From Flavobacteriales bacterium (GTDB lineage: Bacteria; Bacteroidota; Bacteroidia; Flavobacteriales_E; Vicingaceae), in contig JADYZM010000086.1 in the NCBI GenBank assembly GCA_020853105.1, forward strand, positions 1 through 61,328: a stretch of 61,328 nucleotides of DNA. The letters run 5' to 3'. Positions 35,122-43,893 of this stretch are shown piece after piece. Position numbers and translations under genes: made by a program. Each line of letters starts with the position of its first letter. The stretch's first letter is position 1. Under the pieces are notes generated by a model. It did not search any database. It was not told the DNA's origin and was given only the letters and a program-made list of their open reading frames with translations.

Positions 35122-36291
35122 GTGAATTATATTAAATCAATACTTTTACTACTAACTTTTCTATGCTTTAAATCTTATCGGTCAGAAGTATTGAATATTG
35201 GCATTTTAAATAATAAAAAAGTAACCTCATTTATTTTTTCGCCACAAACCGGTAATTACACTATTTATACAGAAGCTGGAAAACTTGCAGAAATCACAAT
35301 CGAAGATATAGTTCAGGTTTCTATTTCAGGAGAAAAAATTTTACTTAAAAGTTTAGACAAAGACTACGGAAGTTTTAATAAGGTTAAAATTATAGGTACT
35401 TCTTGGAAAAATTCATTTAAATTGAAAACCAATATTCCTGAAGGAAAAATTGCATTTTATGAAGATAATCTTTGGATAAACATAAAAAATTACAGCAATC
35501 AACTCCAACTTATTAATAATATTGATATTGACAGTTATATTGCCGGTGTTGTTGAATCAGAAGTTGGGAAAAGCCCACCTGATGAATATTTTAAACTTCA
35601 AGCAATTATTTGCAGGACGTATGCATTAAAAAATATTGACAGACATCAGCCAGAAGGATTTAGTTTGTGTGATCAAGTTCATTGTCAAGCATACAACGGC
35701 GAACCAAAATCTATTTTTATTAAACAAGCAGCTTTTGAAACAAAGAATGTAGTAATTGTTGATAGCGATATCAATTTGATTTCTGCTACATTCTATTCTA
35801 ATTGCGGCGGACAAACTGCAAATTCAGAAGATGTGTGGAAACAACCCATTTATTATCTCCGTTCGATAAGAGATACTTTCTGTATAAAAGAAAATAATGC
35901 GATTTGGACAAAAAAAATACCTAAGACCGATTGGATAAAATATTTGACTAACACATATCAATTTCCACAGCAACAGGTTGAGCAAGAATGTGGATTAGAT
36001 TACTTTCAATGTGGAAGGGAACAGCATTTTGAAATTAACAACATTCGTATTCCATTTGTTGATTTACGTAAAGACTGGAATCTGAAATCAGCCCTTTTTG
36101 ATGTAGAAGAGATTGAAAATGAAGTTATTTTGAAAGGAAAAGGGTATGGTCATGGTGTTGGATTATGTCAAGAAGGAGCTATGAAAATGGCTAAATTGGG
36201 TTATTCTTATGTGGAAATTTTGCACTTCTACTACAAGGATGTACACATGATAGATTTGCAGGCTTTAGACTTTTTTAAAGAAGAATTTTAA
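35122..36291 (+). CDS. SpoIID/LytB domain protein
   Basis: A 389-residue exported protein starting at GTG, with a hydrophobic signal region (about 3-20). The SpoIID domain covers about 120-380. It contains the diagnostic DIDSYIAGVVESEVGKSPPDEYFKLQAIICRTYAL, where the Glu is the catalytic residue in SpoIID lytic transglycosylase, then ATFYSNCGGQTANSEDVW and the final GKGYGHGVGLCQEGAMKMA. In sporulating bacteria it degrades denuded peptidoglycan; in this non-sporulating phylum the role is likely wall remodelling. Transcribed alone or with DUF5103 (72 bases). Confidence 0.9.
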   Translation: MNYIKSILLLLTFLCFKSYRSEVLNIGILNNKKVTSFIFSPQTGNYTIYTEAGKLAEITIEDIVQVSISGEKILLKSLDKDYGSFNKVKIIGTSWKNSFKLKTNIPEGKIAFYEDNLWINIKNYSNQLQLINNIDIDSYIAGVVESEVGKSPPDEYFKLQAIICRTYALKNIDRHQPEGFSLCDQVHCQAYNGEPKSIFIKQAAFETKNVVIVDSDINLISATFYSNCGGQTANSEDVWKQPIYYLRSIRDTFCIKENNAIWTKKIPKTDWIKYLTNTYQFPQQQVEQECGLDYFQCGREQHFEINNIRIPFVDLRKDWNLKSALFDVEEIENEVILKGKGYGHGVGLCQEGAMKMAKLGYSYVEILHFYYKDVHMIDLQALDFFKEEF

Positions 36292-36303
36292 CCCATAAAA
36301 CTA

Positions 36304-37590
36304 CTATTCTAAAATCAACCTCATTTTAGGGGTTGGCTCTAAAGAGATTTGATTTTCTTTATCCAAAAACATAGTAGGAATTCCATCAAAATCACCTATT
36401 TTTCCTTTAATTCGAATCGGTTTATATAAAAGTTCTTTCAATGGATTATAGCTGAAATTTACAATGTTTTTTTTGAGTATCATCAAATTGAAAATAGAGT
36501 TTGGGTTATGTTTATCCAAGTGAAAAAGTAAATGTCCATTTCTGGTTTCTCTCGCCTCAACTACAGTTCCTACGACACTGATTGTTTTATTTGAATTAAT
36601 ATGGTTTTTTGCAGAAACTGTATTAAAAACACCCGGCTGAAGGAAAGATTGAATAATTGGCGGCACATCGTTTTTTTGTTCCTTTGGTAGCCAATCACTA
36701 ATAGTTTTCTGAGATTCTAAGGCTTCTTCTAGCGAATCGTTGAGTTGATAAAAAAAATCTAATCCAGTAATTTTTTCAATGTCGTTTACAGCTACAGAAT
36801 ATGATGGAACAGGATAATTAGCGTCTTTATTCGGCATAATAAAACCTATTGCTCTATGGTTAGTTAAATCTAACGCCACTTTATAAAAAAATTCAGGTAT
36901 AGTAACTTGATTTTTTCCTTGACTTATTACAGGAAGTGTGTCATACAAAATAGGACCGGTAACAACAAATAGCTGTGTTTCTTGATGAGAAACTACGTAT
37001 TCGCGTAGCATAGCCTCCAAGTCAGCCCATTTGTTTCTATTAAAATCAGGAAGTTGAGGCGATATGTTTGAATATAAATACGATTCTGATAATGCTTTTT
37101 TTGACCATTTAAAGTCTGCCGATGGGGCTAAATGACCTCTATCGTAACCAAACCCATTGTATTTAATTTTACCGTCATTGCCCTTAGTTTTAGTAAAATA
37201 ATCGGTTTCTTCTGCAGAGCCGGTTTTGATTAAAGTATCTCGCCTGAAATCATTACTTCGCCCCTCTTTCCCATTGATGATATCCGGTAAAATTATATGA
37301 GCAACCCATTTTGCTTGTTCGTGGTTTTCGTCATACACCAAACACATCGCTGAATGACAAATAATTTCATCTTTAGAATTTGTCTTAGGAAGCCCAATAT
37401 CTTTTAAATCTAATCTTACTTTTTGAAGTTTAAAAATAGACAACTCTTCAAATAACTGATTTTTTTGTTCATCAAGAATGTTAATTTGTTGTTGTAATGT
37501 TTTAATCTTTTCCTCAACAGTTTGGGAAAACACATAGAATGGAAAAAATAAAAAAATAAAAAGAAATTTTCGCATAGGCTGAAAAATCAT
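36304..37590 (-). CDS. Secreted DNA/RNA non-specific endonuclease
   Basis: A 428-residue exported nuclease of the beta-beta-alpha-metal NucA/EndA type. Signal peptide within 1-24 (an alternative start at Met6 gives a shorter one). A short coiled coil (25-50) is followed by the nuclease domain with D150-R-G-H153, the general-base motif, and N184...E192 in FNRNKWADLE, the metal-binding and stabilising residues. A C-terminal OB-like domain (about 325-420, KTISVVGTVVEARETRNGHLLFHLDK) may bind nucleic acid. It starts 28 bases from the divergent comEC gene, which suggests a link to DNA uptake. Confidence 0.9.
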   Translation of the reverse strand: MIFQPMRKFLFIFLFFPFYVFSQTVEEKIKTLQQQINILDEQKNQLFEELSIFKLQKVRLDLKDIGLPKTNSKDEIICHSAMCLVYDENHEQAKWVAHIILPDIINGKEGRSNDFRRDTLIKTGSAEETDYFTKTKGNDGKIKYNGFGYDRGHLAPSADFKWSKKALSESYLYSNISPQLPDFNRNKWADLEAMLREYVVSHQETQLFVVTGPILYDTLPVISQGKNQVTIPEFFYKVALDLTNHRAIGFIMPNKDANYPVPSYSVAVNDIEKITGLDFFYQLNDSLEEALESQKTISDWLPKEQKNDVPPIIQSFLQPGVFNTVSAKNHINSNKTISVVGTVVEARETRNGHLLFHLDKHNPNSIFNLMILKKNIVNFSYNPLKELLYKPIRIKGKIGDFDGIPTMFLDKENQISLEPTPKMRLILE

Positions 37591-37618
37591 GTTAAAATTA
37601 CAATAATTTAGGAACCTT

Positions 37619-39739
37619 ATGAATGTACTTAATCAAATTCCTATACTGAGAATATTACTTCCTTTGCTATTAGGAATTGTTGTTGCCCAATACGTTGCTA
37701 TTCAAACTCTTTATTATTATTGGATTTTAGGGATATTAATTGTCTTATATTTTATTTTTTCATTAATAAAAAATCTGAATGCCAGCTATATGTATAGGTG
37801 GATATTCGGATTACTAATCTATTTACAATTTTTTGTATTGGGAAACTTGATCTCGCATTTAAAAAATTACAGCAAATACACGCAGCTTTCACAATTGTCA
37901 GCCCAGTTAATTATCGGTGAAATTAGTGAACAACCTGCAATTAAAGATAAAATTGTAAAATGCCAATTAACAGTAACCGGCATTCAGTCAGATAATGCTT
38001 GGATAAAAACTGATGGTAAGGTGGTTGTATTTTTTCAAAAAAACAACGAATCAATACAATTACAAATGGGCGATATTGTTTCATTTTTTCCGGAATTTAA
38101 GGAAATTCAAAACACAAAAAATCCAGATGAATTTGACTATAAAAAATACTTGGCTTATCATCTCATATTTAAACAAGCGTATTTAAAATCATCAGACTGG
38201 AAATTGATTGAAAAGTCAACCAACAATTCTATTTTTAGTTGGGCTGACAATATCCGAAGGAAAATGGTAAAATGGCTTCAAGACGCCGGTTTAACTGAAA
38301 ATGAATTAGATGTTGCTTCAGCTTTGATTTTGGGATACAAAAGTAACATTGAAGCCCAACTCAAAAGTGCTTATACAAACTCAGGTACCATGCATGTTTT
38401 GGCAGTTTCAGGATTGCATGTAGCTATTGTTTACATGATTGTCAACTTTCTACTAAAATTTTTTGAACGAATATCATTTGGAAAAATAATCAAAGGGGGC
38501 ATTCTGCTGGCTGTCATCTGGTTTTATGCCTTAATAACCGGATTTTCGCCTTCTGTACTTCGTTCTGCTGCCATGTTTAGTTTTATTGTTCTTGCCGAAA
38601 TGGTCAACCGAAGAAACAATTTTTTCAACACACTTTCTGCATCAGCTTTGCTTTTGCTTTTAATCAATCCTAATATGTTATTCGATATCGGATTCCAACT
38701 TTCCTATTCGGCAGTTATCGGTATAGTTTTGATTCAACCTTGGTTTGATGTGTTATTAAAACCTAAAACCTGGCTGAATAAATACATTTGGGATTTATTA
38801 ACGGTTTCAATGGCAGCTCAAATAGCTACATTACCATTGGGATTATATTATTTTCATCAGTTTCCAAACTACTTTTTAATAGCGAATTTATTGGTAATTC
38901 CGATTTCATTTTTTGTGCTATGCCTGGGTTTATTGACTTTGTGTTTTTCATTTTATCCTTTGTTGGCAAGTTGGTTAGGGTTATTGTTAAAATATTCGGT
39001 AATGGCTCTAAATGAATCCGTCATATTCATTGATAAATTACCTTATGCTATAACTGACCGTATTAAATTTTCTTTTACTGATACAATTCTTGTATATTTC
39101 ATTATCGGTTGTCTTTTATTGCTACTTTCAACTCGCAAGTATAGATATTCGATTCTTGCGTGTTTAGGAACAATTGTATTATTAATAGGAATTAGTTTTG
39201 AAAAAATTAATCTGTTGAATCAAAAAAAATTGGTCGTTTATAATATCCCAAAGCACACAGCAATCAACTTTATTGATGGGAATGAAAACATTTTATTAGC
39301 TGACAAAAGCTTGAGTAGTGAAAAAGTCAAATTTCATGTGGGCAACAATTGGATTAACAAAGGAGTTTTGGAAGAAAAAGTGTTTGAGATAGAGCAATTA
39401 CAACGTGAAAACTCAATTTCAAATCTATACAAAATCAATAATACCAACCTATTTTTAGACAAAAACCATTTTCAGTTTTTCAATCATAAAATGGCAATAG
39501 TGAATCAAAATTTTAAAGTCTTTATTCCTAAAAAGCCATTAAAAATTGATTATTTGATTTGGACTCAAAATTCAAATGTTTCCTTAAACAAAGTAGCAAA
39601 GATGTATAATTTTAAAAAATTGATTATTGATTCTTCAAACTCAACTTATGTTGGTAATAAACTCTGTAAAGAAGCAGCTCTATTATCGATAGAAGTATGG
39701 AATGTAGCAAATAATGGTGCATTTGAAACTGATATTTAA
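37619..39739 (+). CDS. comEC: ComEC/Rec2 family DNA-uptake channel
   Basis: A 706-residue membrane protein. N-terminal helices and an OB-like DUF4131 region (about 20-190) are followed by the competence domain (about 215-500) with ASALILGYKSNIEAQLKSAYTNSGTMHVLAVSGLHVAIVY, the signature of ComEC/Rec2. It forms the inner-membrane channel that imports single-stranded DNA in natural transformation. The C-terminal region (about 520-706) lacks the metallo-beta-lactamase motifs of longer ComEC proteins, a common form in this phylum. A secreted nuclease gene diverges from it. Confidence 0.9.
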   Translation: MNVLNQIPILRILLPLLLGIVVAQYVAIQTLYYYWILGILIVLYFIFSLIKNLNASYMYRWIFGLLIYLQFFVLGNLISHLKNYSKYTQLSQLSAQLIIGEISEQPAIKDKIVKCQLTVTGIQSDNAWIKTDGKVVVFFQKNNESIQLQMGDIVSFFPEFKEIQNTKNPDEFDYKKYLAYHLIFKQAYLKSSDWKLIEKSTNNSIFSWADNIRRKMVKWLQDAGLTENELDVASALILGYKSNIEAQLKSAYTNSGTMHVLAVSGLHVAIVYMIVNFLLKFFERISFGKIIKGGILLAVIWFYALITGFSPSVLRSAAMFSFIVLAEMVNRRNNFFNTLSASALLLLLINPNMLFDIGFQLSYSAVIGIVLIQPWFDVLLKPKTWLNKYIWDLLTVSMAAQIATLPLGLYYFHQFPNYFLIANLLVIPISFFVLCLGLLTLCFSFYPLLASWLGLLLKYSVMALNESVIFIDKLPYAITDRIKFSFTDTILVYFIIGCLLLLLSTRKYRYSILACLGTIVLLIGISFEKINLLNQKKLVVYNIPKHTAINFIDGNENILLADKSLSSEKVKFHVGNNWINKGVLEEKVFEIEQLQRENSISNLYKINNTNLFLDKNHFQFFNHKMAIVNQNFKVFIPKKPLKIDYLIWTQNSNVSLNKVAKMYNFKKLIIDSSNSTYVGNKLCKEAALLSIEVWNVANNGAFETDI

Positions 39740-39740
39740 T

Positions 39741-40526
39741 TTAAAATTTCAGTACAAAATTTTCTTTACTCAAATCGGGATTAAAAAACACAATTCCAAT
39801 ACTAAACAAGTCAATCGTTGTAGTAACTCTTTCATGATTTTTAATGGTATTCCATGCTTTAGTCATTCCCCTACTCCAATATATATCATCAAACACAAAT
39901 ACCGAATGATTTTCGATTTTTGATAAACATTCATTGAAATATTTAATTGTGGCTTCCTCTGTATGATTTCCATCGAAATAAACAAAATCAACATTATCTA
40001 ACACAGATAGATTTTGAATCAAGAAATCATTAAACTGTTTGTTAATCAGCTCAATGTTCTTTATACCCAATTTATCAAAATTTATTTTGGCAATTTTTGA
40101 CAAGTTTGTGCATCCTTCAACAGTAATTACTCTTGATTTTGAGTTAGAAGATGCTAAATACATTGTTGTGATTCCCAAACACGTACCAAACTCTACTATC
40201 AATTGAGGTTTAAACCGATTAACTAATCTAAACAACAATTGAGCATACTTTTGAGGTTTTAATGAATACTTGGCAATTTTATTTACTTTGCGTTTGCTGG
40301 AATTTAACCGATTTGAACCAGCTCCATAATCTGTTACTTCAATTTCTAAATTGCTCAACAACAATTTTGAACGTATGGATTCGATATCTCGAAAAATATA
40401 ATACGGTATTGTTTCTTTAAAAACAGAACAATACAACTCAAAAACAAATGGAGAATGAATTCCATGCTCATTTTTAGCGAACATTTTATACTTCAAATAA
40501 TTGAATAAAAAATTCAGTTTATCCAT
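39741..40526 (-). CDS. Class I SAM-dependent methyltransferase (O-methyltransferase-like)
   Basis: I start this 261-residue protein at the ATG at 40526, since the MDKLNFLFNYLKYKMFAKNEHGIHSPFVFELY beginning is typical and a longer start would overlap the helicase gene by 47 bases. The methyltransferase core has LIVEFGTCLGITTMYLA (SAM loop, about 104-120), VITVEGCTNL (acidic strand 2), VDFVYFDGNHTEEATIKYF and VFDDIYWSRGMTKAW (metal-type Asp/Asn motifs as in caffeoyl-CoA O-methyltransferase relatives). It overlaps the upstream helicase gene by eight bases, so it is cotranscribed. Acceptor unknown. Confidence 0.85.
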   Translation of the reverse strand: MDKLNFLFNYLKYKMFAKNEHGIHSPFVFELYCSVFKETIPYYIFRDIESIRSKLLLSNLEIEVTDYGAGSNRLNSSKRKVNKIAKYSLKPQKYAQLLFRLVNRFKPQLIVEFGTCLGITTMYLASSNSKSRVITVEGCTNLSKIAKINFDKLGIKNIELINKQFNDFLIQNLSVLDNVDFVYFDGNHTEEATIKYFNECLSKIENHSVFVFDDIYWSRGMTKAWNTIKNHERVTTTIDLFSIGIVFFNPDLSKENFVLKF

Positions 40527-42777
40527 TCTTTTCTTTAAAACAATTTTGATAAAAAGCCATTGCAAATTTAATTTCTGTATAGCTTACCACATCACCTAAA
40601 TGATGTTTAATTTCTGACAACAACAAAGTGTCTAATTTTTTTGATGTTTTAATTATCAAATCCAATTGGGATTGACTAATAAAATCAGTAACCGGAACTA
40701 ATCCTAGCCCAACATATTCGGCTAAATGTGCTTCAATGGTTGATTTAGTTAATCCTCTTTCTTTTGCTATCTCTTCACTATTTTTTCCTGATTTATACGC
40801 TTCAAAACTCATTTTTTTTGTGTCAATTTTCGGAGATTTTCCTTCATTTGGTTTTGAATTATCGTCATTGTTTTGAGTATTCCATTTTGTAAAAAAAGAT
40901 TCTTTTTTTATTTCGTTATTGATTAAGTCCTTTGAAAGTTCAGTATTGCTCTCTGAATGTTTTAAAATTAAAAACGATTTAAAAATTGAAATGGCTTGCT
41001 GATAAAACAATGTTTTCAAATCATTTAATTCGGTCAAATATCCTTTTATTCTCTTATTGGTTTTTACAGTTTCAATTTGATTGTTAATGGTTTCAAAATG
41101 GCTTTTTAACAGAGGTAAAAAATACTCTTTTGCAGCTTCTACTCTTTCATTTACTCTATCCATCTGATAGGGCTGCTCAGCAGAATAAAATCCTTCAATA
41201 TGTTTGCAAAACTTTTCAGCAGTTTCAGATGTATTTTTAACATCAACATCGAATTGCTTTGCCCAGTCTTTGTATTTTAATTTCAACTTTTTCTTTTCGG
41301 AATTGTCAAAATAACTTGAATGATGTTCTTTTACGGCAGCAGCAAGATTTGAAAAATTGAATGCCTGTAACAAATATTTCTCAACAAATTTGGCAGATTC
41401 AGACTTAAAATGTCGAGACAGACTAACTGAATCTAATTTTGATTTGGTGTACGAAAATACAGATGAGTCATTCTTTAGACTGCCAAAATTAATGGGTGAA
41501 CTCAACACTAAACCATCTAAAGAACTCAATCGAGAGAGAGCAACATAAACCTGTCCTGGGGCAAAAGCGTTTTGTGTGTCTATAATAGCTTTATCAAAAG
41601 TTAAGCCTTGACTTTTATGGATGGTTATAGCCCATGCCAATTTGATAGGAAAATGAGTAAAAGTTCCTAGTACTTCTTCCTCAATATCTTTGGTTTTTGA
41701 GTTTACAGTAAATCGAACATTTTGCCATGTATATTTTTCAACAGTTACTTGATTTGGGTCATCTTTAAATGTAACCTCTATTTTATCTTGGTCAAGAAAT
41801 GAAACATTCCCGATTTTTCCATTGTAAAATCGCTGTTTACCTGAAGAGTCATTTTTAACAAACATAACTTGAGCTCCTTTCTTGAGTTTTAGTTCAAAAT
41901 CAATCGGAAAAGCATTTTCATTGAAATCGTCCACTACTTCAGCTCTATACGTATATACTTTATCATTAATTTTTTCCAATTCATTGCTATTCATTGAATT
42001 GGCTATTGAATTATGAGTGGTTAGTTTAATATAATTTTCATTTTCAGACACCTCAAAATTGGGCTTGTAATACCTATTCAACATTTCAATATCGGAAAAT
42101 TGAATTTTGTTTGCTCTGAGGTTATTTAAAACTTCAATAAATTGAACATCTTTTTGTCGGTAAACTTTATCCAATTCAATATATACAGGCTGATTGTTTT
42201 GTAAAACAATTGAATCAAAAAAAAATGAACTTTTATAATAATTTTTAAGAATAGACCATTCGGCATCATTTACTACAGGTGGGAGTTGGTATAAATCTCC
42301 TATAAAAAGGAGTTGAACCCCTCCAAAAGAAGCTGAATTTCTTCTCACCGATTTTAGTATCAAATCAATAGCATCAAGCAAATCTGACCTCAACATACTC
42401 ACTTCATCAATAATCAACAACTCCATTTCTTGAAGTAATTTTCGTTTTGCAGAACTCAATCGCAAATTCGCCAATAAATTCCTTTGAGTGATAATCCGAG
42501 ATGATTCATTGCCTGAAAAATTAAATGAATTGTCAGGTATAAAAGAGCCAAACGGCAAAAAAAATAAGGAATGCAGGGTTACTCCACCGGCATTAATAGC
42601 CGCAACTCCTGTAGGTGCAGCAACAACAACCTTTTTAAATGTACTTTGAATTATTTTATGCAACAATGTAGTTTTTCCTGTCCCTGCCTTTCCTGTTAAA
42701 AATACATGGCGATTTGTATTGTTTACAAATTTTAAAACCATTGATTGTTCGAAATTATCTACTACAGGAGAAATCAT
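40519..42777 (-). CDS. PIF1-like DNA helicase with C-terminal helix-turn-helix domain
   Basis: A 752-residue SF1B helicase. Walker A GKAGTGKTT (29-37), Walker B LLIIDEVSMLRSDLLD, a GDLYQLPPV motif (motif III) and a late WAITIHKSQGLTFDKAIID with VYVALSRLSSLDGL (motifs V and VI) are those of the PIF1/RecD group. The C-terminal 110 residues form an HTH_40-type winged helix (MSFEAYKSGKNSEEIAKERGLTKSTIEAHLAEYV), found also at the end of some RecQ proteins. Probably unwinds 5'-to-3' during repair or replication. The gene is directly followed by an overlapping methyltransferase gene. Confidence 0.9.
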   Translation of the reverse strand: MISPVVDNFEQSMVLKFVNNTNRHVFLTGKAGTGKTTLLHKIIQSTFKKVVVAAPTGVAAINAGGVTLHSLFFLPFGSFIPDNSFNFSGNESSRIITQRNLLANLRLSSAKRKLLQEMELLIIDEVSMLRSDLLDAIDLILKSVRRNSASFGGVQLLFIGDLYQLPPVVNDAEWSILKNYYKSSFFFDSIVLQNNQPVYIELDKVYRQKDVQFIEVLNNLRANKIQFSDIEMLNRYYKPNFEVSENENYIKLTTHNSIANSMNSNELEKINDKVYTYRAEVVDDFNENAFPIDFELKLKKGAQVMFVKNDSSGKQRFYNGKIGNVSFLDQDKIEVTFKDDPNQVTVEKYTWQNVRFTVNSKTKDIEEEVLGTFTHFPIKLAWAITIHKSQGLTFDKAIIDTQNAFAPGQVYVALSRLSSLDGLVLSSPINFGSLKNDSSVFSYTKSKLDSVSLSRHFKSESAKFVEKYLLQAFNFSNLAAAVKEHHSSYFDNSEKKKLKLKYKDWAKQFDVDVKNTSETAEKFCKHIEGFYSAEQPYQMDRVNERVEAAKEYFLPLLKSHFETINNQIETVKTNKRIKGYLTELNDLKTLFYQQAISIFKSFLILKHSESNTELSKDLINNEIKKESFFTKWNTQNNDDNSKPNEGKSPKIDTKKMSFEAYKSGKNSEEIAKERGLTKSTIEAHLAEYVGLGLVPVTDFISQSQLDLIIKTSKKLDTLLLSEIKHHLGDVVSYTEIKFAMAFYQNCFKEKNG

Positions 42778-42850
42778 TCAGTAAATGTAGTAACTTTGGT
42801 TAACATAACTATCATCTTTGATAGAGATTGAAAATCCAAACTCAATATCC

Positions 42851-43801
42851 ATGCGAAAAAAAATTGCAATAGCTGTTCACGGCGGCGCAGGTACCATTTT
42901 AAGAAACAGTTGTACCAAAGAACAAGAAAAGTTGTACAAAGAAAAGATGAGAGAATCAATTGATGCAGGATATTCTATTCTTAAAAACGGTGGAAACTCG
43001 GTTGATGCAGTTGAAGCTGCTATAATTATCATGGAAAACTCACCTTTATTCAATGCAGGAAAAGGCTCTGTTTATACCCATGAAGGCACTCATGAAATGG
43101 ATGCTGCAATAATGAACGGTAAAAATCTAGAAATAGGAGCTGTTGCAGGAATATCAAAAATTAAAAACCCAATTTCACTAGCCAAATTAGTCCTGTTAAA
43201 GTCTGAACATGTCCTTCTTTTCGGTAAGGGAGCAGAAAAATTCGCCAAACTGAACAGCATGAAATGGGTTAACAGAAAGTATTTTCATGATGAAAAGCGT
43301 TTTGAACAACTGCAAAAGATAAAACAAACTCAAAAAACCCAACTCGACCATTCTGTATGTGATTCAAAAGAACACAACAGCCACAAATACGGCACAGTTG
43401 GGGCTGTAGCTCTAGACTGTTTCGGAAATATTGCAGCAGCTACTTCAACCGGTGGAATGACAAACAAAACATTTGGAAGAGTAGGCGATTCGCCTATTAT
43501 TGGCAGCGGAACTTATGCCAATAACAAAACATGTGCTGTTTCGTGTACTGGTCATGGTGAGTATTTTATTAAAAATATTGCCGCCTATGATGTTTCTGCA
43601 CTAATGGAATATAAAAAAATGTCGCTTGATGATTCCGCAAATCTTGTTATCAATGACAAATTAGCAAAACAAGGAGCTTCAGGTGGTTTGATTGCAATTG
43701 ATGCAAATGGCAATATAGCTATGCCGTTTAATACAATGGGAATGTATAGGGGGTACAAAAACTGTCATGGAAAGGAATTTCTTGCCATTTTTAAGGATTA
43801 A
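42851..43801 (+). CDS. Isoaspartyl peptidase / L-asparaginase (Ntn hydrolase)
   Basis: A 316-residue cytosolic type 2 asparaginase, started at the ATG at 42851; the 11 codons before it lead from a TTG and look like leader. The N-terminal AIAVHGGAGT and NAGKGSVYTHEGTHEMDAAIMNG segments and the autocleavage site HKYGTVGAVALD, with T182 as the new N-terminal nucleophile, define the family. The enzyme cuts itself before T182 and hydrolyses beta-aspartyl dipeptides and asparagine. No signal peptide. It diverges from the helicase gene. Confidence 0.92.
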   Translation: MRKKIAIAVHGGAGTILRNSCTKEQEKLYKEKMRESIDAGYSILKNGGNSVDAVEAAIIIMENSPLFNAGKGSVYTHEGTHEMDAAIMNGKNLEIGAVAGISKIKNPISLAKLVLLKSEHVLLFGKGAEKFAKLNSMKWVNRKYFHDEKRFEQLQKIKQTQKTQLDHSVCDSKEHNSHKYGTVGAVALDCFGNIAAATSTGGMTNKTFGRVGDSPIIGSGTYANNKTCAVSCTGHGEYFIKNIAAYDVSALMEYKKMSLDDSANLVINDKLAKQGASGGLIAIDANGNIAMPFNTMGMYRGYKNCHGKEFLAIFKD

Positions 43802-43845
43802 AAATAAGTTTGAACGTAATGATAAATAATCCATTAATAATAGTA

Positions 43846-43853
43846 TAATTTTG
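43846..43853 (+). promoter_or_regulatory. -7 promoter element (TAATTTTG)
   Basis: Exact TAnnTTTG match 40 bases before the trkH-like start. The only upstream TTG is 33 bases away, so the -33 part is not supported. Confidence 0.35.
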
Positions 43854-43893
43854 CTGCTAATTTTTTAATTGGTAAATTTCCAAATCATACAAT

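Noticed and set aside
37619-39739. ComEC as a truncated pseudogene because the metallo-beta-lactamase part is missing
   Set aside because: The frame is intact and ComEC proteins without that domain are common in Bacteroidota.
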